NCBI GenBank assembly: GCA_038210135.1
Contig: JBBQWZ010000002.1
Span: 1-64,000 of the forward strand
Direction: 5' to 3'
DNA length: 64,000 nt
Source of the DNA: JBBQWZ01 sp038210135
GTDB taxonomy: Bacteria; Acidobacteriota; Terriglobia; Bryobacterales; Bryobacteraceae
The translations under genes were made by a program, and so were the position numbers. The notes beneath the pieces were generated by a model. The model searched no databases and was not told the origin of the DNA. It worked only from the letters and a program-made list of their open reading frames with translations. Shown here one piece after another: positions 1 to 10,200 of this stretch (positions within the stretch are counted from its first letter, which is position 1; each line of letters begins with the position of its first letter).

Positions 1-30
1 CCTCACAGAACCCCACCACACCACACCATC

Positions 31-224
31 ATCGAACCGCGACCGAAAGGAAGCTGACCACAACTCCCCAGCACCGAACCGCGACCGTAAGGAAGCGGAC
101 CACAACTCCCCAGCACCGAACCGCGACCGTAAGCAAGCGGACCACAACTCCCCAGCACCGAACCGCGACCGTAAGGAAGCGGCAACTCCCCAGCACCGAA
201 CCGCGACCGTAAGGAAGCGGACCC
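31..224 (-). repeat. R1 repeat array (five copies)
   Basis: Five head-to-tail copies of repeat R1, read on the minus strand, start at about 31, 70, 111, 152 and 191. The unit core on the minus strand is CTTACGGTCGCGGTTCGG, and neighbouring copies are joined by the same short linker (CCACAACTCCC on the plus strand), giving a period of 39-41 bp. The first copy is the most diverged. The array ends about 4 bp from the stop codon of the ABC permease gene. No protein gene is supported here: all six frames give low-complexity LPYGRGS-type peptides. Confidence 0.85.
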
Positions 225-227
225 GCT

Positions 228-1166
228 TTACGCCGACGCCATCCGCCGCTTCCGGACCTCATCCACAAACACCGCCGCGATAATCACCGCCCCAATAATC
301 GCCTGCTGCAAATATGGACTGATCCCCAAAAGATCCGCACCATTCGACAGCAAACCCATAATGAACGCGCCAATCAACGTGCCCGTCATGCTGCCCTCGC
401 CGCCCCGCAGGCTGCCGCCGCCGATCACTACCGCCGCAATCGCCTGCAATTCATAACCTTGACCCGCCGTCGGCTGACCGCTCATCAGCCGCGACGCCTC
501 AATCATCCCCGCCAGCCCGGTGAGCAACCCGCCGATCGCATACACGGCCGTCGTATGAAACGCTACCGGAACACCTGCGTAATACGCCGCCTCGACATTG
601 CTCCCGATCGCGAACGTGTAGCGCCCCAGCTTCGTGTGCTCGAGAATCACGTGGACCGTGATCGCCGCCGCGATCAGCACCCACAACACGAACGGAACCC
701 CCAGCAGCGAGCCCTCCCCTAACAGCGAAAAGCTCTTCGGCAGCTGATGCACCGGCAGCCCGTTCGACACAATCAACGTCACGCCGCGAAAGATGCCCAA
801 CGTCCCCAGCGTCACGATGAACGGAGCGATCTTCAGCCGCGTAATCAGAAATCCATTCAGGAATCCGCAAAGCGCGCCCGTCGCAATCCCGATCCCCACC
901 CCGATCCAAATCGGCTGCCCGTGCTCCATCGCCATCGTGCCGAACAAACCGCCCATCGCGAGAATCGCGCCGACCGACAAATCGATTCCGCCCGTTATGA
1001 TCACCAGCGTCATCCCCAGCGCCATCACGTTGATCACCGCCGTCTGCCGTACGACCGCTGACAAATTGCGCTCAGTGAGAAACGTTGGACTCGCCATCCA
1101 CAACGCCACAAACAGCGCCGCCAGCGTCAAAAACGGAAGCAGTTTTTGAAAATTCTTACTCCGCAT
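228..1166 (-). CDS. Ribose-type sugar ABC transporter permease (RbsC family)
   Basis: This is a 312-residue integral membrane protein of the BPD_transp_2 (RbsC/XylH/AraH) family, expected to form the channel of an inner-membrane sugar importer. The family motif GGIDLSVG lies at residues 59-66, and hydrophobic segments run throughout, with a glycine-rich GGGSLRGGEG loop near residue 245. Length is normal. Its ATG shares one base with the stop of the upstream ATPase gene (TGATG), so the two are very probably translationally coupled. No periplasmic binding protein is visible; it may lie beyond the left edge. The substrate cannot be read from sequence. The family is secure. Confidence 0.93.
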   Translation of the reverse strand: MRSKNFQKLLPFLTLAALFVALWMASPTFLTERNLSAVVRQTAVINVMALGMTLVIITGGIDLSVGAILAMGGLFGTMAMEHGQPIWIGVGIGIATGALCGFLNGFLITRLKIAPFIVTLGTLGIFRGVTLIVSNGLPVHQLPKSFSLLGEGSLLGVPFVLWVLIAAAITVHVILEHTKLGRYTFAIGSNVEAAYYAGVPVAFHTTAVYAIGGLLTGLAGMIEASRLMSGQPTAGQGYELQAIAAVVIGGGSLRGGEGSMTGTLIGAFIMGLLSNGADLLGISPYLQQAIIGAVIIAAVFVDEVRKRRMASA

Positions 1167-2659
1167 CAGGCCGCTGGTTCCTTTCGGAACGCCGCCAGAT
1201 TGATGATCTCTTCCTGCGTCGTCCGTCCTGGCAGCTCTCCCGCCAGCCTTCCATTTCGCATCACTAAGATTCGATCCGGAACCTGCAACAACTCCGGCAA
1301 CTCGGAACTCACCATCAGCACCGCCGCCCCTTCGCGCGCCAATTCATCCATGATCTGGAACACTTCCCGCTTCGCGCCCACATCGATACCGCGCGTCGGC
1401 TCGTCGAACAAAAATACCCGCGCCCCACGCGCCAGCCATTTCGCGATGACCACCTTCTGCTGGTTCCCGCCGCTTAACCGCCCGGCCAACTGCGCCGGCG
1501 AATCCAAGCGAATCGCCAACTTCTTTTTATATTTCTCCGTCAGAGCGAATTCTTGCTCGCGCCGTACGAATCCGCCGGAGGAAACCGCGTCCAGATTCGT
1601 CAACGCGATGTTCCGCGCGATCGAAAGCTCGCGCGCCAATCCCGCATGCTGCCGGTCCTCTGGGATCAACGCGAGGCCCGCTCGAACGGCATCGCGCGGC
1701 GACCGGATATTCATTAACTTTCCGCCGATCCACACCCGCCCCGCACTTAGGCGATCGATGCCGAACAAAGCGCGGCACAATTCCGTCCGCCCCGCGCCCA
1801 CCAATCCCGCTAGTCCGACGATTTCGCCGGCGCGGATCGAAAACGAAATGTCGCGCAGCAGTGGCGCACGCGACAAGCCCTCAACCCGCAACACTTGCTC
1901 GCCAGCGGGAACCGGTTCCCGGGCGTACAACGCACTCACTTCTCGCCCCACCATATGCCGGATCAACTGATTGATCGTCAGATCCCGCAACGCGCCGGTA
2001 TGCACCGTCTCGCCGTCGCGCAGCACCGTCACCCGGTCGCCGACCTCGCGCAATTCCTCCAGCCGATGGGTGATATAGATCACGCCCATGCCGCGATCGC
2101 GCAACGATTTCACTAGCCGGAAAACCTCGCGCGTCTCCGCGTCAGAAAGCGAAGACGTCGGCTCATCGAAGATCAACAAGCTGGACCCTTGCACCAGCGC
2201 GCGGCAAATCTCGACCAATTGCCGACCCGCCGGACTCAACCGGTCCACTCGGGCGTCCGCCTGAATCGGGAAATGATGCTCCTCGATCAGCCGCACCGCC
2301 CGCTCTCGCATCTGCGCGCGCTTCATCCACCCGAATCGTCCGCATTCCTCGCGGCCCAAAAATAAATTCTCAGCCACCGTCAAATGCGGAGCCAGCAGCG
2401 ATTCCTGATGCACCATCGCGATTCCGACCGCCGCCGCATCGGATGGACTCCGGAAGCGTTGTGCTTGACCGCGCCACAAAAATTCCCCGCCGTCCGGCTG
2501 CGTCAATCCCGCCGTGATTTTCATCAGCGTGGACTTCCCCGCCCCGTTCTCGCCCATCAGCAGGTGGACTTCGCCCGCGGCAACCTCGAGCGAACCGCTG
2601 CGCAAGGCCCGGACGCCTCCGTAGCGCTTCTCAATCCCGCGTAATGACAGCAGACTCAT
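1166..2659 (-). CDS. Sugar ABC transporter ATP-binding protein (RbsA family)
   Basis: A 497-residue tandem ABC ATPase that powers import through the adjacent permease. The first domain has Walker A GENGAGKST at about 36-44, a degenerate signature (LSPAGRQ) and Walker B LLIFDEPTSSLSD. The second has the RbsA-typical degenerate Walker A GLVGAGRTE, a clean signature LSGGNQQK and Walker B VFLFDEPTRGIDVG. One fully active and one degenerate site is normal for this family. I chose the ATG at 2659 (MSLLSLRG) over an in-frame start 11 codons upstream because the family begins at this point. It is the first gene of a two-gene operon running to the left. Confidence 0.93.
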   Translation of the reverse strand: MSLLSLRGIEKRYGGVRALRSGSLEVAAGEVHLLMGENGAGKSTLMKITAGLTQPDGGEFLWRGQAQRFRSPSDAAAVGIAMVHQESLLAPHLTVAENLFLGREECGRFGWMKRAQMRERAVRLIEEHHFPIQADARVDRLSPAGRQLVEICRALVQGSSLLIFDEPTSSLSDAETREVFRLVKSLRDRGMGVIYITHRLEELREVGDRVTVLRDGETVHTGALRDLTINQLIRHMVGREVSALYAREPVPAGEQVLRVEGLSRAPLLRDISFSIRAGEIVGLAGLVGAGRTELCRALFGIDRLSAGRVWIGGKLMNIRSPRDAVRAGLALIPEDRQHAGLARELSIARNIALTNLDAVSSGGFVRREQEFALTEKYKKKLAIRLDSPAQLAGRLSGGNQQKVVIAKWLARGARVFLFDEPTRGIDVGAKREVFQIMDELAREGAAVLMVSSELPELLQVPDRILVMRNGRLAGELPGRTTQEEIINLAAFRKEPAA

Positions 2660-2748
2660 AGTCTCCGTGGCCGACCCGCCAGTGTATCGCAAAACAATTT
2701 TGAACTCTCTTGGTTCAAGGCGAATCTACTCTGTAGAGGCGTCCGTTC

Positions 2749-3198
2749 TTGAGTTCTTTTCGTAAGTCCACCTGGTTTCGTACGCCCGTCGAGGTTCTGT
2801 TCGAATTTCACGAAGACCCCAAAGCCCTCGAACGACTCACGCCGCCTCATCAGAAAATCGAAGTTCTGGAACGCACCAACGGCATTCAGGAAGGAAGCCG
2901 CGTCGTCATCCGCAGCCACGTCGGACCCTTCCCCGTTGAGTGGCATGCTCTCCACACGGTTTACATCAAGGACCGGCTCTTCGTGGACGAGCAGGAAAGC
3001 GGGCCCTTCCGCAAATGGGTCCATCGCCACGAATTCGAGTCCGAGAACGGAGGCAGCCGCCTCACCGATTGGATTACCTACGAAATGAAAGGCGGCGCAC
3101 TCGCCGAGTTCTTCGGAGGCTGGATCGTGCAATGGCAGTTGAAGAAAATGTTCGCCTGGCGTCACGCCGTAACCAAGCTGTTCTGCGAAAAACCCTAG
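2749..3198 (+). CDS. SRPBCC (START/Bet v1-like) family protein
   Basis: A 149-residue soluble protein resembling the polyketide cyclase/dehydrase branch of the SRPBCC fold, which encloses a hydrophobic ligand cavity. The opening (STWFRTPVEVLFEFHEDP) matches the usual 'pv..vf.f..dp..l..l.P' start, and the end is typical (a late amphipathic helix and an FAWRH motif). Many relatives are annotated as cell-division inhibitor or ligand-binding proteins, but the role is not known. The start given is TTG. No better in-frame ATG lies before the conserved region, so the start is uncertain by a few codons. It is transcribed divergently from the ABC genes. Confidence 0.75.
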   Translation: MSSFRKSTWFRTPVEVLFEFHEDPKALERLTPPHQKIEVLERTNGIQEGSRVVIRSHVGPFPVEWHALHTVYIKDRLFVDEQESGPFRKWVHRHEFESENGGSRLTDWITYEMKGGALAEFFGGWIVQWQLKKMFAWRHAVTKLFCEKP

Positions 3199-3215
3199 CA
3201 GGCGATGGACTTCGC

Positions 3216-3390
3216 GCTATAGCCCCGCCCGTAAGGGCGGGGATTCCACACGTGATGTGCCACCAAAGAGTCGAGGCGCGCACGAAGCGGCACGAAGTGC
3301 CGCGCAGTAAGCGCTCCAAATCAATGCAACGATCCACCCGAATCCGAGCCGCGCCCAAAGCGACCCGCGGGGTCGTGTCGGAAGCGGACA
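3216..3390 (-). repeat. Repeat cluster R1 hairpin variant, R4 and R5
   Basis: This gap between two converging genes holds three repeat types. At 3222-3242 lies an R1-like hairpin (CCCGCCC, GTAA loop, GGGCGGG). At 3271-3316 lies an R4 copy on the minus strand with the stem GCGGCAC/GTGCCGC. At 3331-3390 lies an R5 copy on the minus strand with the stem CGACCC/GGGTCG around 3361-3375. The hairpins could also act as terminators for the genes on either side, though no clear U-run follows them. No coding capacity is supported. Confidence 0.75.
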
Positions 3391-3396
3391 CAAACC

Positions 3397-4770
3397 CTAA
3401 CCCGGCGGCTCCTCATTCCCAAAATCCGTAGCCAGATTCTCAAATTTCGTGTACTGCTTGAGGAACGCCAGATTTACCCGCCCCGTCGGACCGTTCCTCT
3501 GCTTCGCCAGAATCAACTGCGCCGTTCCCTTCAAATCCTCGCGATCCGGCTTGTACACCTCTTCGCGATAAATGAAGCCCACCAAGTCCGCATCCTGCTC
3601 GATCGATCCCGAATCGCGCAAATCACTCAACTGCGGAACGTGATCCCCAGGCCGCGTCTCCGACGCGCGGCTCAACTGCGACAGCACTAGAAACGGCACC
3701 CGCAGTTCCTTCGCCAGCAGCTTCAACCCGCGCGAAATCGCACTGACTTCCTGATTTCGATTCTCCGAACGCCCGCGTCCATTCATCAATTGCAGGTAAT
3801 CGATCACCACCAGATCCAGCCCGTGCTCCGCCTTCATCCGCCGGAGCTTAGCGTGGATGTCCATGATGTTCGTGCCCGCCGTATCGTCGATGAACAACGG
3901 GGCCTCATACAAATTCGACAACGCCACCTGTAACCGCCTGCGCTCGTCCGCGTTCAAATAACCGGCGCTGAACTTCATCTGATCCACCCGCGCCTCGGCG
4001 CAAACCAAACGATTCAGCAAACTCGCCGCCGACATTTCGAGCGAAAACACCGCCACCGGACGCCGTATCTTCGGATGCGAAGCGATATGCTGCGCGATGT
4101 TCAACGCCATCGCCGTCTTTCCCATCGAAGGCCGCGCCGCCAGGATGAATAACTCGCCTTCGTGCAGCCCGCCCGTCATCTCGTCCAGCTTCAGGAACCC
4201 CGTGCTGACACCTTTAATGCGCCGGCTCGGATCGAGAAACGCGTTCATGCCGCCAGGGAAGGATTCGACGACGTCGCCCGTCCGCATCAAACCCTGACGC
4301 TGACGGCCGTCGTTCAACTGCAGCAGCGACTCTTCCGCGCCGGCGATAATCTCGTCCGGCTCTTCCTCGCCCAGCATGCAGCGATCGATCAGCTTCTGCG
4401 ACGTGAAAATCAAGCGCCGCAGGGTCGCCTTGTCTTTGACAATGCGAATGTAGCCTTCGATGTTTGAAATGCGCGGCAGCCCGTCGTCGAGCGAAACCAG
4501 GTAGCTCAGCCCATCCACCGACTCCAGCTGATTCTGCTTCATCAGCTCGTTCGCCAGTGTCACGCGATCGATATGCTCGCCCCGCTCGTGGATATCCGCC
4601 ATCCGCAGGAAGATTCGCCGGTGCTTCTCCAGGCTGAAATCTTCCGCCTCAAGCACGCCCGCGACTTGAATAAAGTTCGAGCTGTCGAGCAGAATCGAGC
4701 CGAGCACAAACCGCTCCGCATCCAGATTGGCGGGAAGACCTTTTTCGAAAGCGATATCAGTGGAAGCCAT
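3397..4770 (-). CDS. dnaB: Replicative DNA helicase DnaB
   Basis: A 457-residue hexameric 5'-3' helicase that unwinds DNA ahead of the replisome. The N-terminal DnaB domain (about 10-115) is followed by a RecA-like ATPase core with Walker A ARPSMGKT near 212-219, FSLEMS (H1a), the Walker B region VVIDYLQLM and the DLRDSGSIEQDAD segment before the DNA-binding loops. No intein is present and the length is standard. I prefer ATG 4770 (MASTDIAF) over a TTG two codons upstream. The gene stands alone here, without rpsF, ssb or rplI neighbours. Possible DnaA-box-like sites lie upstream. Confidence 0.97.
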   Translation of the reverse strand: MASTDIAFEKGLPANLDAERFVLGSILLDSSNFIQVAGVLEAEDFSLEKHRRIFLRMADIHERGEHIDRVTLANELMKQNQLESVDGLSYLVSLDDGLPRISNIEGYIRIVKDKATLRRLIFTSQKLIDRCMLGEEEPDEIIAGAEESLLQLNDGRQRQGLMRTGDVVESFPGGMNAFLDPSRRIKGVSTGFLKLDEMTGGLHEGELFILAARPSMGKTAMALNIAQHIASHPKIRRPVAVFSLEMSAASLLNRLVCAEARVDQMKFSAGYLNADERRRLQVALSNLYEAPLFIDDTAGTNIMDIHAKLRRMKAEHGLDLVVIDYLQLMNGRGRSENRNQEVSAISRGLKLLAKELRVPFLVLSQLSRASETRPGDHVPQLSDLRDSGSIEQDADLVGFIYREEVYKPDREDLKGTAQLILAKQRNGPTGRVNLAFLKQYTKFENLATDFGNEEPPG

Positions 4771-4863
4771 CGGCAAGACAGACTCTACGATAGCGCGGCA
4801 CCGTTCACGAATTCGCCTCAGCGGATGTCGTTTCGATGACTAGGTTTAGCCTCTTGAAGAACC

Positions 4864-4934
4864 TGTGGAAATCGATCCAAAAGAAAACAGCCACAAGTCG
4901 CTATTTATCAATTACTTGAAAACCGTTTTCCACA
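4864..4934. promoter_or_regulatory. Possible DnaA-box-like sites upstream of dnaB
   Basis: The AT-rich leader of dnaB contains TTTTCCACA at 4926-4934, which fits the relaxed DnaA-box pattern TTWTNCACA. On the opposite strand TGTGGAAAT at 4864-4872 (read as ATTTCCACA) matches it except at the first base. A third related string, CGTCCACAG, follows at about 4937. The sites are imperfect and a few matches can occur by chance, so this is a weak call. DnaA control of replication genes is known in other bacteria. Confidence 0.3.
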
Positions 4935-4952
4935 CTCGTCCACAGGCCGAAG

Positions 4953-5390
4953 CTATTGTTTATCGAACACGCGGAGTTGCTTTCTTTCCGTTCCATCCGT
5001 GCTTTGGATGAGCGTCTCGGCTACCGTTCGCTTGCCCACTTCATCGAGCTTCCAACGCTCAGTCTGAGTGATGCCCTGTTGGGAGGAAACGAAGGTAACC
5101 ACCAACACCGAGCCCGCCCAAACCGCATTGACTGGGTTTTCCGGATTGGCTTCGCCGATGGTGGTTTTGGCTTCTGTGACGCTCGGACTGCCGTTGTTGT
5201 CGCGCACGATCTTCAGGTGCAGAGTGGCACCCTTGTGTTCGACGAAGCGAGTCATCACCGGCGGATTGCCGCTCGGGAATTTGCTCTCGGTCGCGTTCAG
5301 CTTCCAAGTGCCGCTGAAGTTCGGCTTCTGTTCGCCGAATGCAGGCAGCGCGAGCATCAGCAAGATGCTAACGAGATAGGCGGTCTTCAT
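4953..5390 (-). CDS. Small secreted protein, lipocalin-like fold possible
   Basis: A 145-residue protein with a clear Sec signal peptide (MKTAYLVSILLMLALPAFGEQ, cut after about residue 19). The mature part begins PNFSGTWKLNATESKF, a start seen in many small secreted acidobacterial proteins, and continues as alternating strands (TLHLKIVRD, VLVVTFVSS, ITQTERWKLDE), consistent with a small beta-barrel or lipocalin-like domain. I do not recognise a function. It stands alone between dnaB and the efflux operon. The role is unknown but the gene is well supported by the signal peptide and codon use. Confidence 0.75.
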   Translation of the reverse strand: MKTAYLVSILLMLALPAFGEQKPNFSGTWKLNATESKFPSGNPPVMTRFVEHKGATLHLKIVRDNNGSPSVTEAKTTIGEANPENPVNAVWAGSVLVVTFVSSQQGITQTERWKLDEVGKRTVAETLIQSTDGTERKQLRVFDKQ

Positions 5391-5543
5391 GGTTCTCCCC
5401 GGGGAATGAGATCGAGCAAACGCTGAAGATACTGGCGCTCGGTGCCGCGGTTACACGATGCCGAGGTGAACAGTCGTCAGGCCGTCAGAGTCATGCCAAT
5501 TGCTCATAAATCACCCATGCCAATTGGGTCGATGGCCCGGGAT

Positions 5544-7220
5544 TTACTTCACCGAGATCTTATGCTGCTCGAGTGTCGTCCCGACTGCCTGCTCGAATCG
5601 CGCGACCGCTTTGTTGTAATCGAGCTGCGCCACCACAGCCCGCCGCCGCGCATCTAAGAATTCATTCTGCCGCGTCAGCACGAAGAAATTCGTGGATTCG
5701 CCATTCTGGAACAAACGCGTTTCGCTCTCCAGTTTTTCCCGCGATGCAGCCTCCGACGCCTGCGCCGCCGTGATCCTCTGACGCGCCGTCTGCAGCGCCT
5801 GCAGCGCATTCCGGACCTGCGCTTCGATCGCCTGCTCCGCCTGCGACTGCAGAAGCTTTAGTCGCTTTTCCATGATCGCGTTCTGCGCCAGCGACGCCCT
5901 CACCGTGCGGTTCCGGAACGTCAGGTCGAAGTTGATGCCCACTTGCGCGCTCTGATAATTGGCGCCGAACAAATTCGAAAGCGTTTGGCCGTAGCCGCCC
6001 ACCAACGACGGCGGAATCGATCCGAATCCCACGTTCGGCAACGCCGGCAAGCCCGCCAGCGCCGACAGCTGATTGATCCGGTCCGCCGACGCCGCGCTCG
6101 ACGCTGTCAGCGGATTATCGCCGGGACGCAAGGTACCCGCCAACCCGGTGTTCGTGTAGGAACCCACCACGTCGAAGCGAGGCTTCGCCAAATTTGCGTT
6201 CTGCGCTTCCTCAATCTTGTTGGACTCGCGCTGCAACTGGGTCTGCCGTAATTCCGGTCTGCGCTTCAATGCGTCGGTTACGAGCGGCTCTAATTCCAAC
6301 CCCTCGCGGAACTCCAGTTTCAAATCCACTGGAATGATCTGCTCGGACCACAACGCCGCCGCGCGATTCGGCGACAACAGCGTCTTCAACGTGTTCTCCG
6401 CCTCCGTCACCGCACCCGCCGCGCCGTAGTAATCGTCCAATCGCTTTTCCAATTCCGCGCGTGACGCCGCCAATTCCACCGGCGCCAACGTCCCGCTCGA
6501 AATCATACGCTCGTTCTGTTCGAACTGCGCCCGCGATAACCCCACCGCGTCGCCGGTTACTTGCAAATTTTGCCGGAACGCCACCAGATCCCAGTACGCC
6601 TGCTCTACCCGCGACACGATGTCGATGACCCGCACTTCGAAATCGGCTTCTGAAATTTCCACCTGTTTCCTGCGCACCAACAGCAACGTCCGGTCCGCAT
6701 CCACCTTCCGGTTGCGCAAAATCGGCTGCGTGAATCCCGCCACCAGCCGGCTCTGCGTGTACGGATTCAAGGATGAGAAAACATTGCTCGACGACGTCCG
6801 TGCATTCTCGAAATCCACATGAAACGAAGTACCCTGCCGCGGTAGCTTCTCATTGAAATAGAAATTCTGATTGAAGAAATGCTCGGACAGTTTTCCACCC
6901 GCGCCCTGTAGGACACTGGCCGTCGGCGTGTTGCGCGTCTCAAGCGAAGGCTGATACCGGAGCGTCGGATCGTAGGCGCCGAATGCACCGTCGACAGCCG
7001 CTTTGTTGAACTCCGTAATCGCGCGCTGGATGTCGATGTCCTGATTGTTCGACATCGCCATTTCGATCGCCTCGGCCAGCGTCAGCTTGTGTTCCGCCGC
7101 CGTCACGCCCACCCGCGACACCGCCGGAATCGGACTTCGCGCGGTAGTTCCCGGCTCTTGCGCGGCTATCGGGAGCAGCGCAAACACACTCGTCGCGGCG
7201 AATAGAATTGTCCGTCTCAT
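5544..7220 (-). CDS. TolC-like outer-membrane efflux channel
   Basis: A 558-residue outer-membrane factor that should form the exit duct of the tripartite pump encoded upstream. A signal peptide (MRRTILFAATSVFALLPIAAQ) is followed by two internally repeated OEP domains. These have long coiled-coil helices with the usual motifs: LTLAEAIEMAMSNN near the start, an 'ALKRRPELRQTQLQ' segment in the middle and a C-terminal helical hairpin ending VARFEQAVGTTL. It is the last gene of the efflux operon, 18 bp after the RND gene. The length is somewhat above E. coli TolC, with an insertion in the middle of the chain. Confidence 0.92.
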   Translation of the reverse strand: MRRTILFAATSVFALLPIAAQEPGTTARSPIPAVSRVGVTAAEHKLTLAEAIEMAMSNNQDIDIQRAITEFNKAAVDGAFGAYDPTLRYQPSLETRNTPTASVLQGAGGKLSEHFFNQNFYFNEKLPRQGTSFHVDFENARTSSSNVFSSLNPYTQSRLVAGFTQPILRNRKVDADRTLLLVRRKQVEISEADFEVRVIDIVSRVEQAYWDLVAFRQNLQVTGDAVGLSRAQFEQNERMISSGTLAPVELAASRAELEKRLDDYYGAAGAVTEAENTLKTLLSPNRAAALWSEQIIPVDLKLEFREGLELEPLVTDALKRRPELRQTQLQRESNKIEEAQNANLAKPRFDVVGSYTNTGLAGTLRPGDNPLTASSAASADRINQLSALAGLPALPNVGFGSIPPSLVGGYGQTLSNLFGANYQSAQVGINFDLTFRNRTVRASLAQNAIMEKRLKLLQSQAEQAIEAQVRNALQALQTARQRITAAQASEAASREKLESETRLFQNGESTNFFVLTRQNEFLDARRRAVVAQLDYNKAVARFEQAVGTTLEQHKISVK

Positions 7221-7238
7221 ATCGTTATCGAATCCCTC

Positions 7239-10200
7239 TTACCGGACCAGGCCCAGCATGCCCGTCCACGCGCGCCGCAACGCACTTACCGGTTGCAGCA
7301 CGCGGCCCGCCCGTCCCCATATCCGCGCATCCGCGATGTCGTCGAACAGCGAGTAAACCACCGGCGTCACCAGCAGTGTCAGCAGCAGGCATAGCGTTTG
7401 GCCGCCGATCACCATGATCGCGACGCTGCGGCGCGAGCCCGATCCTGCCCCGGTTCCAAGCGCCAGTGGAATCATGCCCGCGACCAACGCCGCCGTCGTC
7501 ATAAGAATCGGACGCAAGCGGTCTTCGCAGCCCTTGAGAATCGCGTCCAGCCGCTCCATGCCGTTTTTCCGCAGCGTCTTGATATGGTCGATCTGCAAAA
7601 TCGAATTCTTCTTGACGATGCCGAACAGCACCAGAATTCCCACCGAGCCGTAAATGATCGAGAAATTCTCGCCCGTCAGCAGCAGCGAAATCAAAGCGAA
7701 AGGAACCGACAGCGGCAGGCTCAATAGAATCGTGATCGGATCGATAAAGCTCTCGAACTGCGCCGCCAGCACCATATACATGAAGGTCAGCGAAAGCATG
7801 AGCGCGAACACGAACGCCGCGCCCGCGCGTCCCAGCTCCTTACTCCGGCCCGCGAATCCCGCCCGATAATCCGGCGGCAAATCCAGTTGCTTCACCATTC
7901 CGTTCATCAGCTCAATCACGTTACTCGCGGATTGCCCGGAGACAATGTTCGCCGTGATCATCACCTGGCGTTGCCGCTGGAAGCGATCGATCTGCGTCGG
8001 ACCGCTACCCTCCTCAAAGTGCGCCACGTTTGAGACCGCCACGTTGCCGAGCGTCGCCGAAGGCACAAATAATTGCTGCAACGCCGCCGGCGAATCGCGG
8101 AATTCCTTGTCCACACGCAGCTGCACGTCGAAGCGATCGTCGCCCTCGCGGTACGTTGTCACCTGTGGATCGCCGCCGACCAACGTGCGCAGCGCGCTCG
8201 CAATCGACGACACGCTGACGTTCAGATCCGCCGCCTTATCGCGGTTCACCTCGACGCGTAACTCCGGCTTGCCGGGCTCGTAGGTCGTATCCACGTCCAC
8301 GACGCCTTGGGTGGCGCGCAGCTTCGCCATGATGACTTGCGAATAGCCGTCCAGCTTTTTCAAATCCGGACCCTGCAGGAAGAACATCACGTCGCGATCC
8401 GTCTGGCCGTTCGCGAAGAACGAAGGCAACTGCACGCCCGACACCACTTCGCGATACTTCACCAGCTTCTCGCGCGCCATGTCCATCAGCTTCCACTGAT
8501 CGAAACCCTTGCGCTGCTCGGGCGGAACCAGCTCGACCACAATCGAGCCGCGGTCCACCTGCTTGCGCGCATCCGCTCCAATCGTCACCAGCATGTTCTG
8601 AATGCCAGGCAGCGTCTTGATGTCCGCCTCGATCTGCCGCACAACCGAATCCGTTCCTTCGAGCGACGAACCCGCCGGAAGGCGCATCGTGATTTCGAAT
8701 TCACTCTGGTCGTCCTTCGGAAGAAAATCCTTGCCGATGATCATGAACAGCGGCACCGTTGCCAGTGTCACCACCAGCGTCAACACCACGATCACCCAGC
8801 GATGCGTCATCGACCAGCGCAGCATCGCCTTGTACGGCGTGTCGAGGATGCGGAACAGCCAGGATTCTTTCGTCGCGCTGTCCTTGTTCACCTTCATGTA
8901 CCGCGCGCACAGCATCGGCGTCAGCGTGAAGCTCACGAGCAAACTGACCATGATGGCGAACGCCGCCGTATAGCCGAAGCTCGACATGAATTTTCCAACC
9001 GTCGATCCCATCATCGCCACGGGGATGAAAATGATGGCGAGCGAAAGCGTGGTCGCCAACACCGCGAGGCCGATTTCGCGCGTACCTTCGACCGCCGCCT
9101 GGTACGGCGTCATGCCCTTTTCCTCAGCGAATTTGAAGATATTCTCGAGCACAACGATCGCATCGTCGATTACGATTCCGACCATCAGCACCAGCGCCAG
9201 CATGGTGATCTGGTTCAGCGTGAAGCCCATGTAGTTGATCAGCGTGAAGGTGGAAATGATCGACGTCGGAATCGCTACCGCCGCAATCAGCGTCGAGCGC
9301 CAGTTGCGCATGAAGAGCAGCACGATCGCCGCCGCCAGCAGCGCTCCGAGAATCAGATGCTCTTGTACCGCGTCGAATGCCGCCACGATGAATCCGCTCT
9401 GGTCGCGCGTGTAGGCGATGGTGAAATCCGCCGGAAGCTCTCGCTTCAGCTCGTTGACGCGGTCCTTCACCCCCTGGATCACCTTCACCGTATTCGTATC
9501 CGCCTGCTTGCGGACCTCGAGCATCACCGCCGATTTGCCATCGAGGCGCGCCAGCGACCTTGGCTCTTCGACGCCGTCCACCACGCGCCCGATATCCGAA
9601 ATGCGAATCGGAGCGCCGTTCACCGTCGCCACCACGATCTTGTTGAAGTCCGCCGGCTTCTCCATGCGGCCCATCGTGCGCAGCGAAACTTCGCGATTGC
9701 CTTGATCCACGCGGCCGCCGGGAATTTCCACGTTCTGCGTCTGCAAAGCATTGCGGACCTGATCGACGTTCAGGTTGAAGCTGTTCAGCTTGCTGCCGTC
9801 GATCCAAACCTGAATCTGGCGCGTCCGGTCGCCGACGAAACGAACCTGCCCGACACCGTCGAGCGATTCCAGGTTCTTCTTCAGCTTGTCGTCCACCAGC
9901 TTCGTGATCTCGCGCAGATCGCGATTCGACGAAACCACAAGGTTGATCACCGGCGAAGCGTCGGTGGATAACCGCTGCACCACCGGCGGATCCGCGTCTT
10001 TCGGAAGCTGCGCGAGCACCGTCGCCACCTTGTCACGAACTTCCTGCGCGGCTACATCCGGATTCTTGTCGTTGATGAACTGGATGCTGACTTGAGAAAT
10101 ACCGTCGAGTGAGGACGACCGCAATTCGTCGATACCACTCACTTGATTGACGGCTTCTTCGATGCGCTTCGAGATTTGCGTTTCCACTTCCTCGGGCGAT

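Noticed and set aside
31..224. CRISPR array
   Set aside because: The units repeat every 39-41 bp but the linkers between them are also the same, so there are no unique spacers. No cas gene is in the window, and the same unit is scattered at other loci.
4861..4940. Chromosomal replication origin
   Set aside because: Only one relaxed and two imperfect DnaA-box-like sites are present, with no dnaA gene nearby and no clear unwinding element; I kept only a weak regulatory note.
8307..9971. A 554-residue plus-strand protein opposite the RND pump gene
   Set aside because: It is His/Arg-rich text produced by the complementary codons of the pump gene and has no recognisable domain.
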